Positions 34,879 through 43,870 of a stretch of 64,000 nt of DNA are shown here, piece after piece. The stretch is taken from NCBI GenBank assembly GCA_949291545.1, contig CASEWB010000007.1, positions 124,001 to 188,000 of the forward strand. Direction: 5' to 3'. This DNA is from an uncultured bacterium. GTDB taxonomy: Bacteria; Elusimicrobiota; Elusimicrobia; Elusimicrobiales; Elusimicrobiaceae. The number at the start of each line of letters is the position of its first letter. Position 1 is the stretch's first letter. Position numbers and translations under genes: made by a program. Under the pieces are notes generated by a model. The model was not told the DNA's origin and ran no database searches. It was given only the letters and a program-made list of their open reading frames with translations.

Positions 34879-35262
34879 ATGGCAATTAAAACGGTATTAG
34901 AAGCAAATTTGCAAACCAAAAGCATCTTGGAAGGGAAAAAAGGCGAAGTGCATACCGCCTATTTGGACCCGCGCGAAGATATGAACCCCGGCGAAATGTT
35001 GGCCGCGGCCTTGGGGGCTTGTATGCTGACGATGGTGGGCTTTATGGCCTCCAAACGCGGGGAAGACGTGACGGGTACGGAAGTTTTAGTGGAACCCGGC
35101 TTTGACGACAAACACAGCCGCGTAGTGTCCATGGGGCTCACGTTTGTATTCCCGAAAGTGCTGAACGAGGACCAAAAGAAATTTTACGCCCGTGCGGCGC
35201 AAACTTGCCCGGTGCATAACAGCCTGCGCGAAGATATTGCCTACACGGTAACGATTAAATAA
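34879..35262 (+). CDS. OsmC-family protein 2
   Basis: 127 residues, paralogous to the preceding gene with both Cys retained (LGACMLTMVGFMAS; QTCPVHNSLREDI). It starts after AAAAGGAGAAAAACTT. The tandem pair probably arose by local duplication and diverged, perhaps for different peroxide substrates. Confidence 0.88.
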   Translation: MAIKTVLEANLQTKSILEGKKGEVHTAYLDPREDMNPGEMLAAALGACMLTMVGFMASKRGEDVTGTEVLVEPGFDDKHSRVVSMGLTFVFPKVLNEDQKKFYARAAQTCPVHNSLREDIAYTVTIK

Positions 35263-35270
35263 ACTGAACA

Positions 35271-35306
35271 AAAAATCCCGGCGGGGTTAACCGCTGGGAT
35301 TTTTTA
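35271..35306. terminator. Terminator after OsmC pair / ankyrin gene
   Basis: An AAAATCCCGGCGG/CCGCTGGGATTTT stem stands between convergent genes, with T-runs both ways. Confidence 0.8.
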
Positions 35307-35321
35307 TATTCGTAAGAAATA

Positions 35322-36068
35322 TTATTCTTCCTCTCGTTCTTCATCTTCTTCCACCATTTGGGTTTTTTTAGGTTTTTGGGTTAAAAGTTGGCGGATTTTT
35401 TGAACAGAAGCGCCTTTTTTCCCTTTCAATAATTTTCGGATTTCCTGTTTTTCCTGTTCCGTGGGGGCCGCCCCATATTCATGCAGTATTTGGGCGGCGT
35501 CTGCCTTTTGCAGCGCGGCTGCATAGTAAAACGCCGAATGGCCAAATGCGTCTGTTAAATTGGGGTTTGCCCCGCGTTTAAGCAGATAGGTAAGCAGGTC
35601 TTGGCGGTCTTTTTCGGTCGGAAATTTTTGCGTAGCTGCCATCATTAGCGCGGTGGCGCCGAGGTCTGTTTGGGCATTTAGGTCTGCTTTATAGTAAATC
35701 AGTGCTTTAGCGGCTGTGGTTTGCCCGTCGCGCACGGCGATAATAAGCGGGGTCCAGCCCTGCGGCGTGGGCGCGTCGATATCCATACCTTGTTTTAGCA
35801 GATAGCTGATAATTTTTTCGTTCCCGCCGGAAGCCGCCGCCTGCAGCGCATTAAAATAGGTGCCGCCGTAATCGCGCGCTTCATCAGAAAAATAGAACAC
35901 ATAGTCCAGCGGGGCGCCTTCCTCCACGCTGTTTTTGAGGGAAAGCAAATCCCCCTGATACGCGTAAGTGACGAGGTTTTCCCCTAATTGCTGTATTGTT
36001 AAAGTATGGTAATCCAGCCCCAACCACACAACAGCCAACGCTGCCACCAAGACGGCGTATTTTTTCAT
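35322..36068 (-). CDS. Ankyrin-repeat protein with N-terminal membrane anchor
   Basis: 248 residues. An N-terminal hydrophobic segment (YAVLVAALAVVWLGLDY) is a signal or anchor. It is followed by about four to five ankyrin repeats (GGTYFNALQAAASGGNEKIISYLLKQG; GWTPLIIAVRDGQTTAAKALIYY; GATALMMAATQ; GHSAFYYAAALQKADAAQIL) and a basic/acidic tail ending in DEEREEE. It is probably a protein-protein interaction module in the envelope; partner unknown. It overlaps the upstream oxidoreductase gene by four bases (ATGA). Confidence 0.85.
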   Translation of the reverse strand: MKKYAVLVAALAVVWLGLDYHTLTIQQLGENLVTYAYQGDLLSLKNSVEEGAPLDYVFYFSDEARDYGGTYFNALQAAASGGNEKIISYLLKQGMDIDAPTPQGWTPLIIAVRDGQTTAAKALIYYKADLNAQTDLGATALMMAATQKFPTEKDRQDLLTYLLKRGANPNLTDAFGHSAFYYAAALQKADAAQILHEYGAAPTEQEKQEIRKLLKGKKGASVQKIRQLLTQKPKKTQMVEEDEEREEE

Positions 36069-37171
36069 AAAGAAACTTCCCTGTTTTCCTGGGCCGACCG
36101 GTACATAGCGTCCAACACGCTTTGTACATACAAGCCGTCCTGCAGCGAGGGGCTGGCGGGGCGGTTTTCGTGCACGGCACGCAAAAATTCGTACAGCGCG
36201 TCCGCATGGCCGCGTATCCAGCCCAAGGGGTGGCGTGCCGGCGGAAAGTTCTTTTCGCCGCCGTACTGTTGCACGGTTTCTATGCGGGTGTAGCCTTTGT
36301 AGGGGGCGGAAGCATCGTAATAATACAGCCAGTTGGCGTCCATAAAATCAATTTTAAGGGCACCTTTGTCTCCGTGGATTTCAATAAACAAATCGGTATT
36401 GGTGCCGGTGGCCAGCTTGCTGGCTTCGGCGGTGCCTACGGCCCCGTTAGCCAGCGTGACGATGGAGTAGGAAGCGTCGTCCGTATCCACAGGGGCAAAG
36501 CCTCCTTTTCCGTCGGGGCGTTGGGCGTAAGCCGTTTGGTTTTTGGTATAGACGGATTTTACCGGCCCGGCCAACCAGGTGAGCATATCCATTACGTGGG
36601 CGCCTAAATCGTACAGCACGCCGCCGCCCGCGGCCGCACGCGTGTTGCGCCAGCGGATAGGAGAAGAAGGGTTAATGTTGGAAGGCATAATCATGTGGGC
36701 GCGGAAAGACAGAATTTTGCCCAACTTGCCTTCTTTCATCAGTTGTTTAGCCAGCTTGGCCGAAGGCATAAAGCGGTTGTTAAATACGGTTTGGGTGACT
36801 ACTTTATCCAAATTGGGGTGCGCCAAAATGCGGCGGGTTTCTTCCGGGCCGCAGGCGACGGGTTTTTCGCAATAAATGTGTTTTTTGGCGTCTAACGCTT
36901 TTAGGATAGCCTGTGCATGGAGGGCGTTAGGCGTGCAGATGTCTATTACGTCTATATTAGGCAGGGAAAGGATTTCGTCCAAGTCGTGCGCCGCATGTGC
37001 AAAACCGTAGCGTTCTTTGGCTGCCAGGGCGTGTTCGTAGGTGCTGGCGCAGACTGCCGCCAACTGAATGTTGAAATCCGGTTCGTAAAAAAGCGGAATG
37101 GTTTTGTAGCCATAGGTATGGGTCTTGCCCATAAAGCCAAAACCGATAACGGCCGCATGAATGGTTTTCAT
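36065..37171 (-). CDS. Gfo/Idh/MocA-family oxidoreductase
   Basis: 368 residues. N-terminal NAD(P)-binding Rossmann motif AAVIGFGFMGKTHTYGYK, the YCEKPVA block with conserved Lys near residue 98, and a C-terminal alpha/beta domain (GGGVLYDLGAHVMDMLTWLAGP). These enzymes oxidise or epimerise sugars or inositols; the substrate is not readable. Start ATG with AAGGGGATTTTT and an upstream TTTTTGCTAGAAT box, so this mRNA has a normal leader. Confidence 0.88.
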   Translation of the reverse strand: MKTIHAAVIGFGFMGKTHTYGYKTIPLFYEPDFNIQLAAVCASTYEHALAAKERYGFAHAAHDLDEILSLPNIDVIDICTPNALHAQAILKALDAKKHIYCEKPVACGPEETRRILAHPNLDKVVTQTVFNNRFMPSAKLAKQLMKEGKLGKILSFRAHMIMPSNINPSSPIRWRNTRAAAGGGVLYDLGAHVMDMLTWLAGPVKSVYTKNQTAYAQRPDGKGGFAPVDTDDASYSIVTLANGAVGTAEASKLATGTNTDLFIEIHGDKGALKIDFMDANWLYYYDASAPYKGYTRIETVQQYGGEKNFPPARHPLGWIRGHADALYEFLRAVHENRPASPSLQDGLYVQSVLDAMYRSAQENREVSL

Positions 37172-37267
37172 AAAAATCCCCTTATCAGTAAACTATTTTA
37201 ATTCTAGCAAAAACAACAAGACCACATCTTATGGACTAACAAATAACGGGGAAAATGACGGAGGAGG

Positions 37268-37300
37268 TTGACTCGTTTTTTTTTTTGATAAACTTTCACT
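37268..37300 (+). promoter_or_regulatory. T-tract pilin promoter, copy 4 (11 T, leaderless)
   Basis: TTGACT (37268-37273), CG, 11 T (37276-37286), GA, -10 TAAACT (37289-37294), six bases, ATG at 37301. Spacer 15, one shorter than copies 1-3. Confidence 0.75.
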
Positions 37301-37879
37301 ATGAATAAAGTTTATCAAAATCCATTATTTATTAAAAAAAACGTTGGATTTACGCTAATAGAGCTGTTGGTGGTTGTTTTAATTATTGGCATTTTGTCGG
37401 CAGTAGCCCTGCCCCAGTATACTAAAGCGGTAGAAAAATCCCGCGCCGCACAGGCCTTGGCAGTTTTGAAATCGTTTGGACAAGCTAATCTGGCATATTA
37501 CATGGCAAACGGCCAATATCCCGTTTCGTTTGATCAGTTGGATATAGATATGCGTAATTGGACGGGGCACGAAGATTGGTATAGGGGAGCAACAGATACT
37601 CGTTCTAATGGGGATTGGTCTTTGCAGATTATTAATGAGGGCGAAAGTAAAAATCAGGGGGTATATGTCGGGCGTTTGACGGGGCCATATAAGGGGGGCG
37701 GTTTTGCTATCTATAAGGTGCGGTTAAATAATGGAAAAACAGATAATATCGTCTGCCTAGAACGGACGAGTGAAGGTGTTGTATTTGAAAAAGCGGCTGG
37801 GGATTATTGTCAAAAACTCTTCCAAGCGACGTTGGCCCCTTCTCAGGAAGGTTTCGTACGCACCTATAATATGCCTTAA
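37301..37879 (+). CDS. Type IV pilin-like protein 4
   Basis: A 192-residue prepilin with a 16-residue leader ending KKNVG, cleavage G|FTLIE, and the helix ELLVVVLIIGILSAVALPQYTKAVEKSRAAQAL. The head is AT-richer at the codon level than neighbouring genes (for example runs of AAT, TAT, GAT codons), hinting at different origin or weaker selection. One Cys pair (IVCLERT...DYCQKL). Single gene. Confidence 0.9.
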   Translation: MNKVYQNPLFIKKNVGFTLIELLVVVLIIGILSAVALPQYTKAVEKSRAAQALAVLKSFGQANLAYYMANGQYPVSFDQLDIDMRNWTGHEDWYRGATDTRSNGDWSLQIINEGESKNQGVYVGRLTGPYKGGGFAIYKVRLNNGKTDNIVCLERTSEGVVFEKAAGDYCQKLFQATLAPSQEGFVRTYNMP

Positions 37880-37903
37880 TGTAAAGGAAATTGAACAAAG
37901 GTG

Positions 37904-37942
37904 GTAAAAATAGCCTTCCGTAATAGCGGAGGGCTATTTTAT
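37904..37942 (+). terminator. Intrinsic terminator of pilin 4
   Basis: An AAAATAGCCTTCCG/CGGAGGGCTATTTT stem with a short loop and T-rich tail. Confidence 0.8.
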
Positions 37943-38195
37943 TTTGGCTTCAGTTCACGCGGGCGGTTTGGGGCGGAACTTTTGTAAGGAAATAGCAAAA
38001 GAAAATTTTTAACACTTTGAATGAGGATAGTGCGAGTAATATTCCACGAAGATTTAACGCGTGGAGGGCCAAAAATTATTGCTTAACCAGGACTAATTTA
38101 CGGTTCCTTGTGTGACCCTTGGTCTTGGAGAGAAAGCTGGCGCAAAAACTGAAAAATAGTTATTCTAACTTGAGGAGCAATAAGTATATGGATAT
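37943..38195. other. Non-coding region, nothing recognised
   Basis: About 250 bases between the pilin 4 terminator and the PFOR terminator. I see no credible ORF, tRNA or repeat. Confidence 0.5.
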
Positions 38196-38230
38196 AATAA
38201 AAAACCCCGGCTTTTGGGCCGGGGTTTTTG
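38196..38230 (-). terminator. Intrinsic terminator of PFOR gene
   Basis: An AAACCCCGGC/GCCGGGGTTT stem with A/T runs on both sides, 14 bases after the PFOR stop on the minus strand. Confidence 0.85.
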
Positions 38231-38243
38231 GTGTTGCTTCAAA

Positions 38244-41200
38244 CTATTTTTCAACCTTTTCCGCCGGTTGCATCGCGGCCAGTTGTTTGTACAGGTCGCG
38301 CCGCCAGGCATACTCGGATTCCGCGCGTTTAATGAGTTCTTTCGCGAGTTCCGGGTTGTCCCGCATCAAGCCTTTAAAGCGGTTTTCGCCGCTCATATAA
38401 TCGGCCAGCGGGAGCGTGGGTTCCGTCAACGGGCTATCCACGTGCAAGGGGTTTTTGCCTTCGTAGCGGGCTTCGGGGTTGAAGCGGTACAGGATCCAGC
38501 GGCCGGCTTGTACGGCGCGTTTGGCTTCACCCATACCTTTGGACATATCAATCCCGTGCGCAATGCAGTGCGAGTAGGCAATCACCAACGCCGGACCGTC
38601 ATACGCATCGGCTTCCGCCAAGGCTTGAATGGTCTGGTTCATGTTGGCACCCATAGCTACCTGGGCCACATAGATGTTGCCGTAGGTCATGGCAATCATA
38701 CCGAGGTCTTTCTTCGGCATGGTTTTGCCGCCCGCGGCGAACAAGGCTTTGGCGCCTAAAGGCGTAGCTTTGGACATCTGACCGCCGGTGTTGGAGTACA
38801 CTTCCGTATCCAGCACCAAGATTTTGATGTTCTTGCCGCTGGCCAGGACGTGATCCAAACCGCCGTAGCCGATATCGTAGGCCCAGCCGTCACCACCCAA
38901 AATCCAGACGGATTTTTTGACGAGGTAATCAGCCAAGCTTAAGAGGCGTTTGCATTCTTCGCAGCCTTTTTCGGCGCCTTTTTCCAAGATGGCTTTGAGG
39001 TCGGCCACGTTCTTGCGCTGGGCTTCTACACCCGCGTCGGTGGACTGGTCGGCGTTCAAAATCGCGTCAATCAAAGCGGCGTGTTCTTTCAGACCGCCTT
39101 CTTTGGCGCTGGTCAACAAGGCTTTGGCGTCGTGGTTGAGCTGGTCAAAGGCCAAGCGCATACCCAAACCGAATTCGGCGTTGTCTTCGAACAAGGAGTT
39201 AGACCAAGCCGGGCCTTTGCCGTCGTCGCGTTTGCAATAAGGCGTGGTGGGCAGGTTGCCGCCGTAAATGGACGAGCAGCCCGTAGCGTTGGCGATAGCC
39301 AAGCGGTCGCCGAACAGCTGCGTTAAAAGTTTAACGTAAGGCGTTTCGCCGCAGCCCGCGCAGGCGCCGGAGAATTCAAACAAGGGTTTTCTCATTTGGG
39401 AACCTTTGACGGATTCCTTTTTGGTTTTTACGTCGGCTTGTTTGAGGCCCAAGAAGAAAGCGTAGTTGTCGATTTCGTTTTCGCGAACGTCCAACTGGTG
39501 TACCATATTGATGGCTTTCTTTTCCGGGTTTTCTTTGTTTTTGGCCGGGCAGTTGTACACGCAGGCGCCGCAGCCGGTGCAGTCTTCCACCGCTACTTGT
39601 ACGGTAAATTTCAAACCGGCCAAATCGGCTTTGCCGTCGGCGGATTTAAAGGTTTTCGGAGCGTCTTTAAGCGCCGCGCCGTCGTAGGCTTTGATGCGGA
39701 TAGCCGCATGCGGGCAGACCAAAGAGCAGAAACCGCACTGGATACAAGTGTTGGGATCCCACTGCGGAACCATGATGGCGATGTTGCGTTTTTCGTACTG
39801 GGTGGTGCCGGTAGGATACACGCCGCCTTCAGGCATGGCAGAGGTGGGCAGTTCGTCGCCGCGGCCGGCAATCATTTCGCCCAAAACGTCTTTTACAAAC
39901 GCCGGGGCTTCCGCCGGGACCGGGGCTTTGGTGTGCAGTTTGGAGGTCACTTCGGCCGGGTATTTTACTTCTTGCAAGCCCGCCAAAGCGGCGTCTACGG
40001 CTTTGTAGTTTTTCTGCACGACTTCTTCGCCTTTTTTAGAATAGGTTTTCTTGATGGCTTCTTTAATGTCGGCGATGGCTTTTTCGGTCGGGATTACGCC
40101 CGCAATACCGAAGAAGGCCGTCTGCATAATGGTGTTGGTGCGGCTGCCCATGCCGGTTTTGAGCGCAATTTCGGAAGCGTCAATCACATACACTTTGAGT
40201 TTGCGGTCAATGATGATTTTTTGTACTTCGGCGGTCAGGTGGTTCCAAACTTCTTCGGCGTTGTAGGGCGAGTTAATAAGCACGGTGGCGCCTTCTTTGG
40301 CTTTGCCCAAAACGTCGTATTTGTCCAAGAAGTCAAACATATGCACGCCGATAAAGTCCGCAGACTGAATGAGGTACGGGGCGCGGATATAGTTTTTGCC
40401 GAAGCGGATGTGGGACGTCGTCATAGAACCGGATTTCTTGGAGTCGTAGACGAAGTACCCCTGCGCAAAGAAACCGTTGGCGCTGATGATTTTCATCGTG
40501 TTTTTGTTGGCGCCTACGGTGCCGTCGGAACCCAAACCGTAGAACAAGGCGGCAAAGATATCGGCCGCGGCTTTGTTTTCCAGTTTGGTTTCGGGCAGGG
40601 AGAGGTTCGTCAAATCGTCTTTGATGCCGACGGTGAACACTTTTTTGGGTTCGTTGGCGGCCAGGTTGTCAAACACGGCTTTGACGTGAGAAGGCGTAAA
40701 GTCTTTAGAACCAATCCCGTAGCGGCCGCCAATGATGAGCGGGGTGGCCGGGAATTTGGCTTTGGCTTCGTCGGTCAGGAACGCGGCGCAAACGTCTTGG
40801 AACAACGGTTCGCCCAAGGCGCCGGGTTCTTTGGTGCGGTCCATTACCGCTACTTTTTTGACGCTGGCCGGAATGACTTTGATGAAATCTTCAATAGAGA
40901 AGGGGCGGAACAGTTTTACTTTAAGTACGCCCACTTTTTGGCCTTTCATAGCTTCCACAGCGTTTTGCGCCACATCCGCGCCGGAACCCATAATAACAAC
41001 TAAGCGTTCGGCATCGGCGTCGCCCACGTATTGGAACAGTTCGTAGTGGCGGCCGGAGATTTTTTCAAATTTGGCCATTTCTTCTTTCACAATGCCGGGC
41101 ACGGCGTTGTAGAATTTGTTGACGGCTTCGCGGGATTGGAAGTACACGTCCGGGTTGGCGGCGGTGCCGCGCACGGTGGGGTGTTCCGGGTTTAAACCGC

Positions 41201-41813
41201 GGGATTTGTGTTCGGCGACGAGTTTGTCGTCAATCATTTCGTGCATTTGTTCTTTGGTTAAGGGTTCCACCATGTTCAGTTCGTGGCTGGTGCGGAAACC
41301 GTCAAAGAAGTGCACAAACGGCACGCGGGCACGCAAAGTGGAGGCTTGGGCAATCAGGGCCATATCCATGGCTTCCTGCGGGTTGTCGGAGCAGAGCATT
41401 GCCCAGCCGGTTTGGCGTACAGCCATTACGTCGGAATGGTCACCGAAAATGGACAAAGCCGTCGTGGCGATGGCGCGCGCAGAAACGTGGAACACGGTCG
41501 GCGTCAGTTCGCCCGCGATTTTGTACATATTCGGGATCATCAAGAGTAACCCCTGCGAAGCGGTAAAGGTGGTGGTCAGCGCGCCGGCGGTCAGGGAGCC
41601 GTGCACCGCGCCGGAAGCGCCGCCTTCGGACTGCAGCTCGCTCACGGACGGGACGTTGCCCCAGATGTTGGTTTCGCCTTTGGCGCTTTTGGCGTCACAG
41701 ATTTCGCCCATCGTGGAGGACGGGGTAATCGGGTAAATAGCGATTACTTCGTTGGTAGCATGGGCGACGTGGGATACTGCGCCGTTGCCGTCCATAGCAA
41801 CTAGTTTAGCCAT
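38244..41813 (-). CDS. nifJ: Pyruvate:ferredoxin (flavodoxin) oxidoreductase
   Basis: 1189 residues, the single-chain homodimeric PFOR. Pyruvate plus CoA gives acetyl-CoA, CO2 and reduced ferredoxin; central to anaerobic energy metabolism. Domain order is visible: N-terminal pyrimidine-binding domain (MDGNGAVSHVAHATNEVIAIYPITPSS), CoA-binding gamma domain, two [4Fe-4S] motifs (CIQCGFCSLVCP and CTGCGACVYNCP, around residues 685-750), and the TPP domain with CAGCGETP, GDGWAYDIGYGG and VYSNTGGQ. Length is normal. Very strong codon bias suggests high expression. Confidence 0.97.
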   Translation of the reverse strand: MAKLVAMDGNGAVSHVAHATNEVIAIYPITPSSTMGEICDAKSAKGETNIWGNVPSVSELQSEGGASGAVHGSLTAGALTTTFTASQGLLLMIPNMYKIAGELTPTVFHVSARAIATTALSIFGDHSDVMAVRQTGWAMLCSDNPQEAMDMALIAQASTLRARVPFVHFFDGFRTSHELNMVEPLTKEQMHEMIDDKLVAEHKSRGLNPEHPTVRGTAANPDVYFQSREAVNKFYNAVPGIVKEEMAKFEKISGRHYELFQYVGDADAERLVVIMGSGADVAQNAVEAMKGQKVGVLKVKLFRPFSIEDFIKVIPASVKKVAVMDRTKEPGALGEPLFQDVCAAFLTDEAKAKFPATPLIIGGRYGIGSKDFTPSHVKAVFDNLAANEPKKVFTVGIKDDLTNLSLPETKLENKAAADIFAALFYGLGSDGTVGANKNTMKIISANGFFAQGYFVYDSKKSGSMTTSHIRFGKNYIRAPYLIQSADFIGVHMFDFLDKYDVLGKAKEGATVLINSPYNAEEVWNHLTAEVQKIIIDRKLKVYVIDASEIALKTGMGSRTNTIMQTAFFGIAGVIPTEKAIADIKEAIKKTYSKKGEEVVQKNYKAVDAALAGLQEVKYPAEVTSKLHTKAPVPAEAPAFVKDVLGEMIAGRGDELPTSAMPEGGVYPTGTTQYEKRNIAIMVPQWDPNTCIQCGFCSLVCPHAAIRIKAYDGAALKDAPKTFKSADGKADLAGLKFTVQVAVEDCTGCGACVYNCPAKNKENPEKKAINMVHQLDVRENEIDNYAFFLGLKQADVKTKKESVKGSQMRKPLFEFSGACAGCGETPYVKLLTQLFGDRLAIANATGCSSIYGGNLPTTPYCKRDDGKGPAWSNSLFEDNAEFGLGMRLAFDQLNHDAKALLTSAKEGGLKEHAALIDAILNADQSTDAGVEAQRKNVADLKAILEKGAEKGCEECKRLLSLADYLVKKSVWILGGDGWAYDIGYGGLDHVLASGKNIKILVLDTEVYSNTGGQMSKATPLGAKALFAAGGKTMPKKDLGMIAMTYGNIYVAQVAMGANMNQTIQALAEADAYDGPALVIAYSHCIAHGIDMSKGMGEAKRAVQAGRWILYRFNPEARYEGKNPLHVDSPLTEPTLPLADYMSGENRFKGLMRDNPELAKELIKRAESEYAWRRDLYKQLAAMQPAEKVEK

Positions 41814-41819
41814 AATAGA

Positions 41820-41932
41820 GAAGTCTCCTTTTGCGTAAATTAAAACGGTCTTGTTGCGTGCCTAAAAACACGCCAGCCCGGAGGGATACTCCGGCCTGTA
41901 TATATTGTATAACTTTGGGGTATGTTTGGCAA
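41820..41932 (-). promoter_or_regulatory. PFOR promoter and structured 5' leader
   Basis: On the minus strand, TTGCCA (41927-41932), a 17-base spacer and TACAAT (41904-41909) make a near-consensus promoter. The leader of about 80 bases holds two hairpins (CCGGAG/CTCCGG around 41877-41895, and GCGTG/CACGC around 41856-41873), then AAAAGGAGACTT before ATG. Confidence 0.65.
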
Positions 41933-42026
41933 ACCGTTTTTTACCGAGCGGTAAATAAAAATCCATAGCTAAAACAAGCCGCCGGGCCAAGGGGATAAAG
42001 CGGCCGGGCTCACCAGCAGAAAAGGG

Positions 42027-42053
42027 TTGATTTGTTTTTTTTTTTGTTAAACT
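42027..42053 (+). promoter_or_regulatory. T-tract pilin promoter, copy 5 (11 T)
   Basis: TTGATT (42027-42032), TG, 11 T (42035-42045), GT, -10 TAAACT (42048-42053). Spacer 15. Leader of about 66 bases before the pilin ATG. Confidence 0.7.
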
Positions 42054-42058
42054 GGACC

Positions 42059-42114
42059 CGACGGGCAGACAATTGCTTCCCCGGTATCATTTGCGCGCTT
42101 AAATCGGCCCGCCG
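42059..42114 (+). promoter_or_regulatory. 5' leader hairpin of pilin 5 mRNA
   Basis: CGACGGGC (42059-42066) can pair with GCCCGCCG (42107-42114) with one mismatch, bracketing the leader from the predicted 5' end to the GGAGGG Shine-Dalgarno, as in pilin 1. Confidence 0.45.
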
Positions 42115-42125
42115 TGGAGGGTAAC

Positions 42126-42623
42126 ATGAAAAAAGGTTTTACGTTGATAGAACTGTTGGTGGTGGTACTAATCATTGGTATCTTGGCGGCGGTAGCGTTG
42201 CCTGAATATACAAAAGCAGTGGAAAAAGCATATACGGCGGAAGCTCGAACTTTATTGAAAGACTTATTAGTGGCCGAAAAAGCGTATAAACTGGGTAATG
42301 GGGATTATACGTCCGATTTGACACAGTTAGATTTAACAATGCCTGGCTTGAGTGAGAGCGCCCCCAGTACATTTTCCACAAAGCATTGGAAAGTTTCTGT
42401 TCGCACCGATAATTGGGAAAATAATGCCTTGACCGCGTGGGCTGTACGCATAAAAAACGATGGAACAACTTTAGATTTAAATAAAGGCGGATACACTATT
42501 TTGCTGCGGGTGCCTGTATCTGGTGCAGATACTACGTTGCATTGCCGAAACGGATTGGGGGATTCACATGTGCCTGCCATCTGCAAAAGTTTGACTGGGC
42601 GGAGCGATGGATATTTTAATTAG
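42126..42623 (+). CDS. Type IV pilin-like protein 5
   Basis: A 165-residue prepilin with the minimal leader MKKG, cleavage G|FTLIE, and the helix ELLVVVLIIGILAAVALPEY. The head contains LLKDLLVAEKAYKLGNGDYTSDLTQLDL, similar in layout to major-pilin heads, and two Cys near the C-terminus (LHCRNG; AICKSL). I chose the ATG after GGAGGGTAAC. Confidence 0.9.
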   Translation: MKKGFTLIELLVVVLIIGILAAVALPEYTKAVEKAYTAEARTLLKDLLVAEKAYKLGNGDYTSDLTQLDLTMPGLSESAPSTFSTKHWKVSVRTDNWENNALTAWAVRIKNDGTTLDLNKGGYTILLRVPVSGADTTLHCRNGLGDSHVPAICKSLTGRSDGYFN

Positions 42624-42633
42624 CAGTTGTTAA

Positions 42634-42673
42634 AAATAAAAAATACCCTCGAATAAATCAGGGTATTTTTTAT
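42634..42673 (+). terminator. Intrinsic terminator of pilin 5
   Basis: An AAATACCCT/AGGGTATTT stem with T-run. Confidence 0.75.
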
Positions 42674-42688
42674 TTATAGAAAAACCGC

Positions 42689-42719
42689 TTGACTTGGAGT
42701 CCGCTCCAGCTGGTACAAT
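42689..42719 (+). promoter_or_regulatory. Promoter of DUF362 lipoprotein gene
   Basis: TTGACT (42689-42694) and TACAAT (42714-42719), spacer 19, then a normal leader with AAGGAG before the ATG. Confidence 0.5.
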
Positions 42720-42749
42720 ACTTATATATATTCAAATAAGGAGTACACC

Positions 42750-43712
42750 ATGAAACACTTAAAATTGGCACTTTTTGCCAGCTTGGGCCTTTGTGTGGCG
42801 GCGTGTTCCGCCCACAAAGAAGAAGCCGCCCCAGCACAGCAACCGGCTAAATCCGTGGTCTATTTTACTACGGACATCAGCCCCGAAGGGTTAGTGAAGA
42901 TTTACGATAAAATCGCCCAAGATGTGCAGGGCAAAGTGGCCATCAAAGTGCACACCGGCGAACCGCATGGCCCCAACATTATCCCGCGGGATATGGTAAA
43001 AGCGCTCCAGCAGCATATTCCCAACAGCAACATCGTGGAAACCAACACCCTCTACGAAGGCGGCCGCCACACCACCGAATTGCACCGCCAAACCCTTAAA
43101 ACCAACGGGTGGGATTTCTGCAAAGTGGATATTATGGACGAAGACGGCGCCGTAATGCTGCCCATTAAAGGCGGCAAGCACTTTAAAGAAATGTCCGTGG
43201 GCAAAAATTTGCTGAACTACGATTCCATGGTTGTGTTGACCCACTTTAAAGGGCACACGATGGGCGGCTTTGGCGGCTCGCTTAAAAACATCGCCATCGG
43301 CTGTGCGGACGCCAAAGTAGGCAAGGCTATGCAGCACGGCAGCAACGGGGCGGACTTGTGGCGCGCCAATAAGGAACTGTTTATGGAACATATGGTGGAA
43401 GGCGGCAAAGCCGTGACGGACCATTTCGGCAAAAACATTGTCTATATCAATGTGCTGCGCAATATGTCCGTGGACTGCGACTGCGCCGGCACTTCCGCCG
43501 CCGAACCCAAAACGCGCAACATCGGCATTTTGGCTTCCACCGATATCTTGGCGGTGGACCAGGCGTCTATCGATATGGTGTACGCCCTGCCGGACGAAGA
43601 AGCGCACGATTTGAAAGAACGCATCGAATCGCGCAAAGGGCTTAGGCAGCTTTCGTATATGAAAGAAATGGGTATGGGAAACGACGAATACGAATTAGTG
43701 AACCTGGACTAA
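42750..43712 (+). CDS. DUF362 domain lipoprotein
   Basis: 320 residues. Lipoprotein signal LALFASLGLCVAACSAHKEE (Cys at residue 19), then a DUF362 domain. Recognisable are VAIKVHTGEPHGPNIIP, ETNTLYEGGRHTT, the basic/Gly stretch LTHFKGHTMGGFGGSLKNIAIGCA, and SVDCDCAG near the end where related proteins have Cys. DUF362 proteins are often cytosolic and fused to ferredoxin domains; an envelope-anchored form without a CxxCxxC ferredoxin is unusual. Function unknown. Own promoter and terminator. Confidence 0.85.
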   Translation: MKHLKLALFASLGLCVAACSAHKEEAAPAQQPAKSVVYFTTDISPEGLVKIYDKIAQDVQGKVAIKVHTGEPHGPNIIPRDMVKALQQHIPNSNIVETNTLYEGGRHTTELHRQTLKTNGWDFCKVDIMDEDGAVMLPIKGGKHFKEMSVGKNLLNYDSMVVLTHFKGHTMGGFGGSLKNIAIGCADAKVGKAMQHGSNGADLWRANKELFMEHMVEGGKAVTDHFGKNIVYINVLRNMSVDCDCAGTSAAEPKTRNIGILASTDILAVDQASIDMVYALPDEEAHDLKERIESRKGLRQLSYMKEMGMGNDEYELVNLD

Positions 43713-43727
43713 CCGATAGCTCCTTTA

Positions 43728-43764
43728 GAACCCCGCAGGCCCGAGGGCCCGCGGGGTTTTGTTT
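43728..43764 (+). terminator. Intrinsic terminator of DUF362 gene
   Basis: An AACCCCGC/GCGGGGTT outer stem with an inner GGCCC/GGGCC pair, followed by a T-run. Confidence 0.8.
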
Positions 43765-43870
43765 TGGAACGCGGCGGAATATGCGGAATATATGGCGGCA
43801 AAAAGCCCGCCTGTGCACTCTCGTATCCGGTCCGCCAACAACGTAAATGGCTTTGCTTTGCACTAATTTA

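Noticed and set aside
39396..41003. 535-residue open frame on the plus strand
   Set aside because: It is antisense to the secure PFOR gene and reflects its codon bias; the translation is Gly/Phe/Arg-rich with no motif.
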